Both the position numbers and the translations under genes were made by a program. Positions 1-14,458 of a DNA stretch of 64,000 nt are shown here, piece by piece. This DNA is from Aphelidium insulamus (Eukaryota > Aphelidiomycota > Aphelidea > Aphelidiaceae). The notes beneath the pieces were generated by a model. The model was given only the letters and a program-made list of their open reading frames with translations. It searched no databases and was not told where the DNA came from. The stretch covers positions 542,501 through 606,500 of the forward strand of contig JAZDSV010000002.1 in the NCBI GenBank assembly GCA_036784855.1, given 5' to 3'. How positions within the stretch are numbered: the stretch's first letter is position 1; each line of letters opens with the position of its first letter.

Positions 1-461
1 AACATGAAAAATCACAATTGACTGCCGAAAATCTTGAAGCCTTCAACAATGGTCGGAACTCGAAAACCACGATGTCTGCTTCTATTGGTTATGACGGCAG
101 TGTCGCAGTTGCAGCCAGCAGTCGGAGTGGGCCATTTTCTTGGCATGGCTCTGAGAAATATGATGACGAGACACAGTCTACACGCTCGTACATGACACAA
201 GACCTGAGTGATTTTGAACGCTGGACAGGCAGTGAAATCTATCAGGACCCGAATGATAAGCCAGTTGATTTGACCAATGGCATCTTGCCACTGACACGTG
301 CAAATCTGGCACCGTTGAATTATGGATATGACGCAAGAAAAAATAATCCAGGCTATGTGAGCTCAGACTCGTCGTATTATGCATACTCTGCCGAGAGCGA
401 CCTCGGCAACGACAATAGAGCCGGTCTTGCTTTAGTGGACAATTTGCCACAGGAATTTTGA
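1..461 (+). CDS. 3' end of an unidentified gene (5' truncated)
   Basis: An open frame enters from the window edge (frame 3) and stops at 459-461, giving about 153 residues with no start in view. The visible part is hydrophilic and rich in Ser, Asp, Asn and Tyr, with no membrane segment and no domain I recognise. It reads like the disordered C-terminal tail of a larger protein. The first methionine in this frame lies about 23 codons in, but because the frame is open to the edge I treat the gene as truncated by the window, not short. A last exon that starts just upstream is also possible. The overlapping antisense frames are shadows. Confidence 0.55.
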   Translation, partial: HEKSQLTAENLEAFNNGRNSKTTMSASIGYDGSVAVAASSRSGPFSWHGSEKYDDETQSTRSYMTQDLSDFERWTGSEIYQDPNDKPVDLTNGILPLTRANLAPLNYGYDARKNNPGYVSSDSSYYAYSAESDLGNDNRAGLALVDNLPQEF

Positions 462-1017
462 GACGATCTACCACATCACAACGTCGCAAATCAAATCATC
501 TAGTTATGCCAAAACCCGTTTGCCCGCTGTAGCGCAATGTCTCGGCGGCTATTTTCTCTCAATATTAATAAAAAGACGAAAGTTTCCTATATTTTGAAAG
601 AAACCTCATTCTTAAAGTAGGCAATTAGTTACAGTAATCGAACGGACATTATTTATTAAGTGGACCGTGCTAGAGTCGTTACTCGCACGACGTTAAGTCC
701 AAGCATTAATTCGGCCACGAGAAAATTCAAAGGTACGTGGCGCAAATGATGTAACAAATTGTGGCTGTTTCAAAGTGAATGCACGGCATACTGTGCAGCC
801 TGACACTCTGATCTAACGATGGTTAAGCTAGATCAGAAAAGTTAAGAAAGAAGTGTTTAAGTACTGGCGCCCAGTCAGCGCCATGGCCGTCTCTCACCCA
901 GCTGAACCTGAACCTATTATATCATTTTGCAGCCGATCGCCAGGCGTCCGGTCGCAGTGGCATAAGTGTTCGCCGTCCACCGTGTCACTGTTCCAGCTCT
1001 ACATCGCCTGTCTTACC
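462..1017. other. Intergenic, no gene seen
   Basis: About 550 bases between the truncated first gene and a small secreted protein. The sequence is moderately AT-rich and has no conserved frame. It should hold the 3' end of the first transcript and the promoter of the next gene. An in-frame ATG at 883 would extend the next gene upstream, but it would bury the signal peptide. Confidence 0.5.
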
Positions 1018-1509
1018 ATGCACTGCAATCGGCTCCGCCAGGCCATGGCATTGCTGTCTGTTGTGCTGTGCACTATATTTACAGCCGCCGCTGCAATGCC
1101 GATGATGCGCACATATCTTGATGACTCCACCAACATCGCGGAGGATGACCAAGTGACAGTGGTGCTGGAAGAGTGCCAAACTAAAGTACCAAAATACCTC
1201 GGCGACACAGATGGCGATGCTGCCAGCTACTTTGACAAAGAGCTGATCAGCGTGGACGACGCGGGGGAGGACCTGTGCGACACTCTGTTGCCATGGTACC
1301 GGCAGTGGATGGACCGGGTGCTGGATCCGCATGCTCACGTTCGATGCATCTGTGTCAGCCGGGAGGACAACATACCCGCCACCATCACCACAACAGAAGC
1401 CCAACTGCTGCAGCACGATGAAACGGAGCAGTATCACGGCGTGGATGCCAGCGATGTGGCGGCGCTGAGACACTTTTACTCGCCGCGCCGACACCCCCGA
1501 CGGCGGTGA
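1018..1509 (+). CDS. Small secreted protein, unknown function
   Basis: A single exon of 163 residues. The chosen ATG at 1018 (or the one at 1045) puts a clear signal peptide at the N-terminus: a short basic stretch, then a hydrophobic core with LLSVVLC, ending in a run of alanines. The mature part is acidic with four cysteines (motifs EECQTK, EDLCDTL and RCICVS), which suggests two disulfides. It ends in a basic tail of Arg, His and Pro. I recognise no family. The stop lies only 35 bases before the metacaspase ATG, so either the intergenic region is extremely short or the two share transcription signals. It could be a small secreted effector or surface protein, but nothing in the sequence proves a role. 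Confidence 0.6.
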   Translation: MHCNRLRQAMALLSVVLCTIFTAAAAMPMMRTYLDDSTNIAEDDQVTVVLEECQTKVPKYLGDTDGDAASYFDKELISVDDAGEDLCDTLLPWYRQWMDRVLDPHAHVRCICVSREDNIPATITTTEAQLLQHDETEQYHGVDASDVAALRHFYSPRRHPRRR

Positions 1510-1544
1510 TATTTATAGACATCTCTTCAGTATCGCCTGCCTGC

Positions 1545-2817
1545 ATGTATCCCGGCCAGTACCGCCCGCCGCCTGTGCAACAGCAGCAGGTGGTGCCACC
1601 GATGCAGCCGATGCCGTACATGCCACAGCCGTATGCAACCGCGCCGCAGATGCAGCAGCCGTACGCGCCGCCCCCGGGGATGCCGATGCCGGTCATGCCG
1701 CATCCACAGGTCGCCATGCATCCGGGTCCGTATCCGCCACAGCAGCCAGTCGCGCCGTACTATGGCCACGGTCCGCCCACCCGCAAGGCACTGCTGGTGG
1801 GCATAAACTATCGCGGGCAGCGCAACGAACTGAAAGGTGTGTGTCGAGTGCGGGTGGTGTCACACTGCGCCGCCGCCAACGTGTACCCACGCATGCATAC
1901 ATCCGTGCTGACGGAGAGCAGGCTGCGTGAATGACGTGCAGAACGTGCGGCGCTTCATCACCACGCGCTTCGGCTTCCCGGACGATCCGCAGCACATGGT
2001 CGTGCTGACAGACGACCAGGCCAACCCGGCGTACCAGCCAACGCGGCAAAACATCGTCAATGCCATGCGCTGGCTGGTGGGCGGCGCCGCTCCCGGTGAC
2101 AGCCTCTTTTTCCACTACAGTGGCCACGGTGGCGAGGTGTCTGACCGCGGTAAGCCTTCACGTGGGATGTCTGGATGCTTCTGACAGCCACGCCACGCAG
2201 ACGGCGACGAGGCGGACGGCAAGGACAGCTGCATCTACCCCGTGGACTATCAGCGTGCCGGGCACATTGTCGATGATGAGATGAACGCGCTGATGGTGCG
2301 CAGTCTGCCGGCCGGCGTACGGCTGACCTGCATTCTGGACTGCTGTCACTCGGGCACCGGGCTGGACCTCCCGTTCACCTACAACTCGGACGGCACGCTG
2401 AAAAAGTACAATCCCGGCAAGGCCATGGTGGAGCACGTGAAAGCAAATGGAGTCGGTGCGTTGATGCGCGGCGGTGGCATTGGCGCCGTGGCCAGCATTG
2501 TTTCGGGGCTGGTGACCGCGGCGTCGGGCGGTCGGGCCGAAGCGCTGTCCACGCAGACTCGCTGCACAATGGCCGACGTGGTGATGTTTAGCGGGTGCAA
2601 GGATGCGCAGACCAGCGCGGATACGTTTGTGGGTGGGGTGGGCGCCACGGGCGCCATGTCGTACGCGTTCATCCGCGCTCTGACGGAGAATCCGCCGAAC
2701 CAGACGTTCCTCACGCTGCTGGCACACATCCGTGTCATCCTGCACCAAAAGTACAGTCAGAAGCCGCAGCTGAGCTCTGGCCGTCAAATGAACATGCAGC
2801 TGCCCTTCCAGCTGTAG
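1545..2817 (+). CDS. Type I metacaspase
   Basis: A caspase-fold cysteine peptidase that cleaves after Arg or Lys. Exons are 1545-1836, 1922-2149 and 2201-2817; they sum to 379 codons (378 residues). Residues 1 to about 80 are a Pro/Gln/Met/Tyr-rich prodomain with PYMPQPY-type repeats, as in fungal and plant type I enzymes. The p20 region begins at RKALLVGINY. The catalytic His is in YSGHGG (about residue 166) and the catalytic Cys in ILDCCHSGTG (about residue 222). The p10-like part contains MFSGCKDAQTSAD, and the p20-p10 linker is short, as expected for type I. Both introns are GT-AG. In fungi such enzymes act in protein quality control, ageing and stress-induced death. It is probably calcium-activated, which is family knowledge and not visible here. 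Confidence 0.93.
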
Positions 2818-2955
2818 TTGCCGGTATATAATTTATAGATTTAGATTTAGAGTGGGATTGCTAGCTACAGGTGTGTGCAACTGTGTGTGGGCATATGTGT
2901 CTATGGCTGTAAGTATAGCTGTACTTGTAAAAGTGCAAACAATATTACATGTGTA

Positions 2956-4390
<1,435 letters not shown>

Positions 4391-4584
4391 TGTGCAATAT
4401 TGTGCATCCGCTATTGTATTCGTATTTACATTTGCATTGTAAGTGTACTTGGTAGCGCATAGGGTTGTACACCGTCCGGTCATCCCAAGACTATTAACAA
4501 CCCTAGTCCTGCATTACTTTCCGTGCTTGTGCCACTCACTAAACAGCAACAAATTCACGTATAATTATAAGGTACAAAACGTGT

Positions 4585-6000
4585 TTAATCTTTCTTTGGC
4601 TGCACTTCTTCCAGTCGGTAACGATTCAACATTTTGTCGTGGTTGTACTTCGACAGCATCTTGCGCTCGGACGCGTCCATGCCCTGCCACCGCACTTTTA
4701 TTAAGTTGGCCAAACTCGATTGGATATCTGCGGTAAATTGCAACTTCGGTTGTGCACCCGGGTTGTGAAATATTGCGACTGCAAGACTATCGAAATAGGC
4801 GCCGACTTGCGGGGTCGATCGCCCAATGGCTTCCTCAAATATATCTGCCACAACGCGGATGATGTAGCGAGCACACTCGGTCGCCATCGAATTCAGAGGA
4901 TGGTCCAAGTACTCTTTCGATAACTGCATATGTACCGGTTCCAAGAAATAAGGGTTGTGGAATTTACCGATGCGACCTATCGACACCTCCATCAAGTCTT
5001 CGAGTTGGCGATTAAGCACCTGAAGACGCTTGTTGTGGTGTCTGTACTTGAATCCCCAAAAGAACTGCTGAAACCAGTTGCGGCGTGACGGTTCCCTGTT
5101 CAGCGGTAGATGTTCCATCTTGTGGAGTAGCACTTCCTTCTCATTCTCCAGCTTAAAGTATTCCTTGTCCAGCTCGCCAAATGTACCGTACACTATCGGG
5201 AATGGATGCCGTGTATTTTCCGCGGCAACATTGTGCACCCTAGTCATGTCTCCGACCCAGGTAACTATATCGGTCGAATCATGATGATATTCGATCGCCA
5301 CCTCCAAGTAGTTGCTGTTAAAGTACCAGTCACAAATGACGTGCAGAGCTTTGCCAAGCGCAATGTAGGCCACATTTAATTTCCCCTCGCGGTATGAATT
5401 GGACGCCTCGGTCAATTTGTCGATAAAAAATTGTTTCGTAACCTCGACATACTTGACCATTCCCGTATTGACGTCGATAACAATGTCAGATGCCGCATCA
5501 ATCGCGGTCTCCTCGGTGGCCTTGGTGCGACCGTCCGCAACTTCATCACTGACAGACTCTCCACTGTTGACACTGCCTTTAACTTCTGGCAGCGTAACTG
5601 GCATGCCAAGTTCCGGGCTAATGGCGTGCTGCTCCGGGACAAATGCGCCAATAGTTTTAAGAGTGGCCTTGAAGTCGCTGCGACCAGCCAGATTCGGAAA
5701 CTCCTGACGCGCCACCTTTGCCATGGACCGGAAGAAAAAGTATCGCGGAATAGGCCACATCTTTTGCGCGCCGGCGTCCAATGATTTGCTGGCTGCCATG
5801 AGAAAGTCGCCAAAGCAGATTTTGGGGACCTTGTCCGGCGTGTAGAATCGCGAGTTCAGCTCGGTGAGGACCTCATCAACGATATTGTAGGAATGTTGCA
5901 GATAACGCACACTCCACGGTGTGTCAAACATTTGCAGCGCCTGCACATTCCGGACGGCTACTTCCGCCACGCCAAGGAGGAGGAGCCATGGCGCGCGCAT
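4585..6000 (-). CDS. Secreted HET-C/zinc-phospholipase-C-like protein
   Basis: A single exon of 471 residues from the ATG at 6000. I prefer this to the upstream ATG at 6081 because it places a signal peptide (MRAPWLLLLGVAEVAV and following) at the N-terminus. Around residue 214 of this form is ALGKALHVICDWYFNSNYLEV. This resembles the core of HET-C-type proteins and the zinc-dependent phospholipase C fold, in which an ALHxxxDxxxHSN helix supplies metal ligands. Here Phe-Asn replaces the usual His before Ser-Asn, so the metal site may be altered. An acidic, low-complexity stretch separates the N-terminal third from this core. The rest is helical. A lipid-cleaving or vegetative-incompatibility-related role is only an inference; it may simply be a lineage-specific secreted protein. 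Confidence 0.5.
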   Translation of the reverse strand: MRAPWLLLLGVAEVAVRNVQALQMFDTPWSVRYLQHSYNIVDEVLTELNSRFYTPDKVPKICFGDFLMAASKSLDAGAQKMWPIPRYFFFRSMAKVARQEFPNLAGRSDFKATLKTIGAFVPEQHAISPELGMPVTLPEVKGSVNSGESVSDEVADGRTKATEETAIDAASDIVIDVNTGMVKYVEVTKQFFIDKLTEASNSYREGKLNVAYIALGKALHVICDWYFNSNYLEVAIEYHHDSTDIVTWVGDMTRVHNVAAENTRHPFPIVYGTFGELDKEYFKLENEKEVLLHKMEHLPLNREPSRRNWFQQFFWGFKYRHHNKRLQVLNRQLEDLMEVSIGRIGKFHNPYFLEPVHMQLSKEYLDHPLNSMATECARYIIRVVADIFEEAIGRSTPQVGAYFDSLAVAIFHNPGAQPKLQFTADIQSSLANLIKVRWQGMDASERKMLSKYNHDKMLNRYRLEEVQPKKD

Positions 6001-6106
6001 TTTGTGTGCAGAAAGCAATTCTTTAATGTGGCGTCCACTTTGACCCTGCCGTTTCGTGATTGGCTGAGCCGATTGTTCCATTGTTTTTATCGGTTGCGTT
6101 CCGCGC

Positions 6107-6116
6107 TATTTAAATC
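6107..6116 (-). promoter_or_regulatory. Possible TATA box of the HET-C-like gene
   Basis: The sequence CTATTTAAAT, about 107 bases upstream of the preferred start at 6000, is a reasonable TATA element for the minus-strand gene. It also supports a transcript starting near 6080 and translation from 6000 instead of 6081. Confidence 0.35.
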
Positions 6117-6236
6117 AAGAATGTACCTGTCATTTGGGTAACATCAACGTAAAATAAATCGTAGTTGTGAGATAAATAGTATCAAGATCTCTGTTATGCT
6201 GCATTGATAATATGCGCAGCGGTGTAATCTGCCACT

Positions 6237-9439
<3,203 letters not shown>

Positions 9440-9935
9440 AGCCATGCGAGACATAATCAGAAATGCTGCTCACTATCCAAGCGCTGTTGTGCTCGATTTT
9501 ATCGCGCGGCATCATCAACGAGCATGGATTCCAGGGCCCCGAAAATGGCTTGGGGTGACAGTCAACTTATGGAACAGGCGTTTATGCTACAAACTCCTTG
9601 GAACTGGCAGTGGATATCCTTCAGGCTGAATAACTTAAGACATGCCAGCACGTGCAATTTGTCACACTTTTGTTTCACGCGAGATGTTTTCGTCTATTCC
9701 ACTGGAAGTGTGCTTGGACGGAAAAGTGCGTGCGGACCAGGCTGACCATTTGCTGTTCGACCGGTGTTGGAATGGAGATAGAGTGCGCCTTCCCGTTAGT
9801 GCTGTACCATATGTTGTGGCTGCATGTGACCCTCTTCTCATTGAGGCGCCCAAAGACTGTCGGCCAGAGTCAAGCTGTTTGCCACCTGTCACATTGAGCC
9901 CCTGTACATGTTGGTGGAGAGACGAAGCGCGCCTC
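9440..9935 (+). pseudogene. Broken tandem copy of the downstream PARP-fold gene
   Basis: This stretch aligns by eye with the gene at 10178-11191. One frame gives GIINEHGF and then STYGTGVYATNSLELAVDIL, matching GIIRYGL and SSYGNGVYCSPDLAVAS of the intact copy, but a TGA stop interrupts it (near 9549) just before the Tyr-Gly motif. A second frame, opening near 9642, gives RAICHTFVSREMF and DRVRLPVSAVPYVVAACDP, matching RAMCHIYVPELVL and SVVRLPVAMARHVVAVCEP. So two segments sit in different frames with at least one nonsense codon. The N-terminal half is not recognisable. It is a decayed, diverged duplicate. Confidence 0.65.
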
Positions 9936-10177
9936 GGGAGATCAATAATGCCGTCCACAGCCGGATACACAATGAACAGCAATCAAAATACATAGTGCCA
10001 GTATTATCATGTAAACTGGCAGCTTTAGAGAGCTGTGTCACAGATAGTACTTAGTAAGTACATCTATGGCTATCTATATTTATAAGTAAGTACTACTTAC
10101 TTATAAATTGTGTGGATGCTTGTAAGACATGCTTGGTTAATTTTCACACACCGTCTCCCACTGTTCCACCAGTGATC

Positions 10178-10272
10178 ATGCTGATCATCGCCGCGGTTTG
10201 TGCGGTAGCTGCCGCGGCCACGGCCACACGTGGACCTCTGGTGCATAATGCTGGAACTCGGTTTGTGGCACC

Positions 10273-10309
<37 letters not shown>

Positions 10310-11191
10310 TTGGTGCGGTCCGCGTGGCAGACGCACATACATCACGGGGATCTCAACAGGGGTATTGGTGTGCGCAACCACGTTGGTCGAGACACGTGGC
10401 GCCGCACTATTGGACGGGCAGCCAGCGACATATCAATGAGTAGCGAGGATAGCAAATGGCTAGTGACTGCATGTCCGTGCGCAATTGCACCGTCGCGACA
10501 CTCAATTCGGCGCTGTCTGTCAGGACTGGCGGCTGGCACTAGGGCTGCATGCAAAGAGGTTGCTCTCTTTGTTGCAGCTCTGGCGGCGCGGCCAACAGCG
10601 ACTGTCACCTACGGCGAGCTCAAGCAACAAGTCGCCCAGAGTATTGGGGTGATGGGTGTGAATGCTGTGGCAGGCATTGATGATTCCACACGTCTGGTCA
10701 ACGTTGGTTTGCACTTTACAACTGTGGCACGTGCCAATGGCATAATACGATATGGCCTCATCTGTCCCACGGGAGACAATGTCGAGTCAAGCTATGGGAA
10801 TGGCGTGTATTGCAGCCCCGATCTGGCAGTAGCGTCAAAGTACCCCAACAATTGGTATCAAGATGGATATGAGCGCGCCATGTGCCACATTTACGTGCCA
10901 GAGTTGGTGTTGCACCGGCACCCGCTGCAAGAGATCTATCACTGCGGACTGTTTGAGGAGTTGGAAGATTGTGTGTTGTATGGTCGATGCTGTTCGGGGT
11001 CAGTGGTGCGGCTGCCGGTGGCAATGGCGCGCCATGTGGTGGCCGTGTGTGAACCGGTTGTCAGTGAGCTGGACGGCGCGAGTCCGTCATTTGTTGAAGT
11101 GACGACGGGGAACAACAACGATCAAGTGGTGGACATGTGGTTGGAGGGGCGAAGGCGGCGTCTCCGTCGACTACTACAACCACTAAAATGA
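10178..11191 (+). CDS. Secreted PARP-fold (ADP-ribosyltransferase-like) protein
   Basis: A single exon of 337 residues from the ATG at 10178, chosen because it begins a signal peptide (MLIIAAVCAVAAAATA). A run of 12 serines follows, encoded by a pure AGT repeat. The C-terminal half has the layout of the PARP catalytic fold: GLHFTTVARANGIIRYGL (strand with the His), then SSYGNGVYCSPDLAVASKY (the Tyr motif), then CHIYVPELVL and VVRLPVAMARHVVAVCEPV as later strands. The third catalytic position is not clear, so activity is uncertain. PARP-fold enzymes move ADP-ribose from NAD to proteins or nucleic acid; a secreted one would act outside the cell or in a vacuole. A diverged, broken duplicate lies just upstream. 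Function remains inference. Confidence 0.55.
10274..10309 (+). repeat. (AGT)12 coding microsatellite
   Basis: Twelve perfect AGT units in frame encode 12 serines just after the signal peptide of the PARP-fold protein. Such a repeat can change length without breaking the frame. Confidence 0.95.
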
Positions 11192-11674
11192 TATATTTAT
11201 ATAGCCGCATTCGAATGACATGCATGCAGGATTCATGTATGGCAAGTTGATGAGCGAGCGTGATGGTGTCCATACCTGTTTTTCGTGACAGAATTGTGGG
11301 CATCAACTTGATGTTAGCACCAACGTAGACTTTTTAAATAATATGTCTTCTATTAAATGATTGCATAATGCAGCCAAGACTAACTGGCTTCAAATGCATA
11401 ATGATAAGGATGAACCTATATTTGGGAAAGATCAAGTTGCATTTTGTGTGGCAGATCATGATCAAGGCGGAGCTTACTCACTCATACTCACACTTTACTG
11501 GCACAGTATACTATAGATGCACATGAAGCTATATGCACACAGCAAGTTAAATGTGAAAGTATTGTGCACTGCAGCAGCTGCTGCTGCTAAATGCATTGGA
11601 CAATAAGCATTATGTAAATAGCAAATGTTCACAATAACTTGGCAGTTGGCAGTTTGGCACTGTCAAGGAGCGCA
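11192..11674. other. Intergenic, no gene seen
   Basis: About 480 bases between the PARP-fold gene and carnitine acetyltransferase. AT-rich, with a short CAG/CTG-type run (GCAGCAGCTGCTGCTGCT near 11572). No conserved frame on either strand. Confidence 0.5.
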
Positions 11675-14342
11675 ATGCAAAAGACCTTTGCGAGACAGGC
11701 CGAGCTGCCCTGCTTGCCGGTGCCGTCGCTCAGCGACACGTGCAACACCTACCTCGGCACCGTGCGGCCCTTTCTGCATGGCAAGGTGAGGTGGTGGTGT
11801 CTGTATAGGCTTTTGTCTTTTCTTGACACCCCTCGTTCAGGACTGGGAGAACACCCAGGCCGCCGTGCGTGACTTTCTCCAGAATGCGGGTCCGGTGCTG
11901 CAGCAGAGGCTAGAGGCTCGCAGTGCCGCTGCCGCTGCCATATCACCCGAGTACCGGCCGGTGTACAGTCGATGCGGGGAGCCGGGAGATGTGCACGCCA
12001 GTAGCGAGGGATCACTGCAGTCCTTGCAGCCGTCCGTGCGCAACAACTGGCTGGTGGACTGGTGGAACCATTACAGCTACTTGCGCTACCGGGAACCGCT
12101 GGTGCTGAACGTGTCCTTCTTTTTCTGCTTTCCCGAACTGGAGCCACCTCTGCAGCCAAGTTCGTGGTGGCCACCTGTATCTGCAGTGCACGCCCAAGTT
12201 GAACAGCATCTTGGCTGCGACCGCGCTGCCAAACTTATACACCACGCCGTTCACTTTCGGCAGTTGCTCGTGAGGTGCACTATACATGTATTCATAAGTT
12301 GCCATGTATTAATGAATCTTGCAGCGGGCAACTTTCACCGGAGACACTGCGTGACACTCCAATGTGCATGCAGCAGTATCACTGGCTGTTCAATGCGTGC
12401 CGAGTGCCGCACACTCCCGCGGACTATGTGAAAACATTTGACCCCGCCAAGCACCATCACGTTGTAGTATCACGTCGAAATCGCTTGTTCTCTGTGCGTG
12501 TTGCCAATGATGCCGGTGTTCCGTACTCGTCTGCCGCCATTCATCGGTGAGTTGTTGTGGTGATAAACTTCTTCATAAATATATATATATATATACATAT
12601 ATATTAACTGATACTCGCAGAAAGCTGTTACAGATTGTGTGTGCAGTGAATGAACCGGGGCTGCCGGTCGGCGCCCTAACTGCGGGCCATCGCGATCGCT
12701 GGACTGCTGACTATCAATTGTTGCGCGCCAAAAATGCCACCTCCCTCGACATTGTGGAATCTGCCATCATGTTTGTGTGTCTGGACGATTCGGCGCCAAT
12801 AACGCGCGAGGAGATGGCACATCAGTGCTGGCATGGTTACGGACAGAACCGCTGGTATGACAAGAGCATCCAGCTGATTGTTTGTGACAATGGGCGTGCT
12901 GGTGCGCTCGGCGAGCACTCCATGATGGACGCCACGACTCCCGCGGCCTTCTGTGACTACATCATCCAGAAGTAAGTAACATATAGATATATATAAATAT
13001 ATATACATATATAGTGTATTAACTTCATCAGAACGCTGGAAGGCAAACCAGAGGCATGCTGTCACGACAGTGACGAGTCGGCACCGTCTGCCATAGAGTT
13101 CAAGTTGAACAAGGCGCTGCAATCTCATACCAAAGAAATCTTGACAACGCTGCAAAAGGAGATTAGCGACCATGACGTGCAGATTTTGGTGTACAAGCGG
13201 TTTGCCAAACGAGAGATCAAGAACCTGAAACTTTCGCCGGATTCTTTTATCCAGATGGCGTTCCAGCTGGCGTATGCCAAACTGATGGGTGGGACTTGGG
13301 CCGCCACTTACGAGAGCGCGGGAATGCGTCGCTACGCCTGGGGTCGCACCGAGACATGCCGTAGTGTATCGGAGAGTAGCGTGGAATTCGTGCAGTCCAT
13401 GCTGCATGTTGTGGGCGACAGCGACGGTGCAGGCAACTCCCGCGCGCTCAGCGTAGACGATAAGGCCGCTCGCATCCGCGCCGCCGTAGCTGGCCACGCT
13501 GCCTACATGGCCAATTGTCTGAAGGGCCAGGGAATTGATCGGCATCTATTGGGGCTGCGTCTGTGCTTGCTGCCCACCGATCCTGTGCCGGCGCTATTTA
13601 TGGATCCGGCATACAAGCTGAGCTGCCACTGGACACTGTCGACGTCCCAGATTCCGTCAGAGTACTTCACCGGCTACGGCTGGGGCGAGGTTGTGCCCGA
13701 TGGGTTCGGCATCGCCTACATTGTCAAGGACGATGTGCTGCAGTTCAATGTTGCCGGTTTGGTTGGCGATGCGGTGCCGATGCCCGACGGGCACTCTATC
13801 GATGATCAGCATGGCGGTGCTAGTGATACAGAAACGCGATATTGGAAGGCTTGGCGAGGAACCGTGTAAAATGGATGCGCCACTACATTGAAGAGGCGTT
13901 GGATGAAATGTTTGACGTGCTCTCGGCTGCTCCTACTCCGGCCGCAAATACGGATATGCGTTCAGCAATTCCACCCGCAGCACCTTCAAGTTCGAGGGTG
14001 CCACCTGCCGCAGCCACTGTCGAGTCAACAGCAGTGTCACCGCAGTCTCCTGCCGACAATGAGTCCACACTGTCTGCATCCGACTCTGTGTCGGCCCAAG
14101 TTGGATTTGCGCTGGCATACCCGCTCCGAGGATCCCGCATCGAGGGTCTGGACGGTGTGGTGGGCGAAGATGTTGGCTACATTGACTTTGACTGGGGAAA
14201 GAAAAAGGTTGTTCGTGGAGGTGGCACCGAACCGGGCAAGAGGCGCATCCTAACGCTCATCCGTGACTGGTCGTCGTGGGTGCGCGGCTCAACGGCGCCG
14301 AGTGACGACAAAGATGCTGTGGCGCAAGATGGCTCAAAATAA
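11675..14342 (+). CDS. Carnitine O-acetyltransferase with a C-terminal extension
   Basis: Transfers acetyl groups between CoA and carnitine. Exons are 11675-11785, 11841-12274, 12325-12546, 12621-12971, 13032 to about 13756, and 13849-14342. Recognisable blocks in order: LPCLPVPSLSDTCNTYL; NNWLVDWWNHYSYLRYREPL; DTPMCMQQYHWLFNACRVP; VGALTAGHRDRWTADYQLL; GALGEHSMMDATTPAAF, which contains the catalytic His; SPDSFIQMAFQLAYAKL; ATYESAGMRRYAWGRTETCR; and HLLGLRLCLL with LSTSQIP. The end of the acyltransferase domain, RNRVKWMRHYIEEALDEM, lies in another frame. An intron must end at 13848; its donor is either 13757 (92-nt intron, 778 residues in all) or 13817 (32 nt, 798 residues). Beyond the domain are about 140 extra residues, first Ser/Pro/Ala-rich, then a conserved-looking DVGYIDFDWGKKK segment. 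I see no peroxisomal PTS1 at the end. Confidence 0.92.
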
Positions 14343-14458
14343 TAATGTTTATAACACAGTGAAAGCGAGTTAATTTATGCTTGAATACGTTTAATTTCTG
14401 GTGAGATACGACGTCATTTCAGGCAAGCAGTTTTGGATGTTGATGTTGAAGTGTGCAT

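Noticed and set aside
985-1494. Antisense frame of 169 codons across the small secreted protein
   Set aside because: It lies opposite a frame with a clear signal peptide and shows no domain.
2158-2787. Minus-strand frame of 209 codons
   Set aside because: Antisense of the metacaspase catalytic exon.
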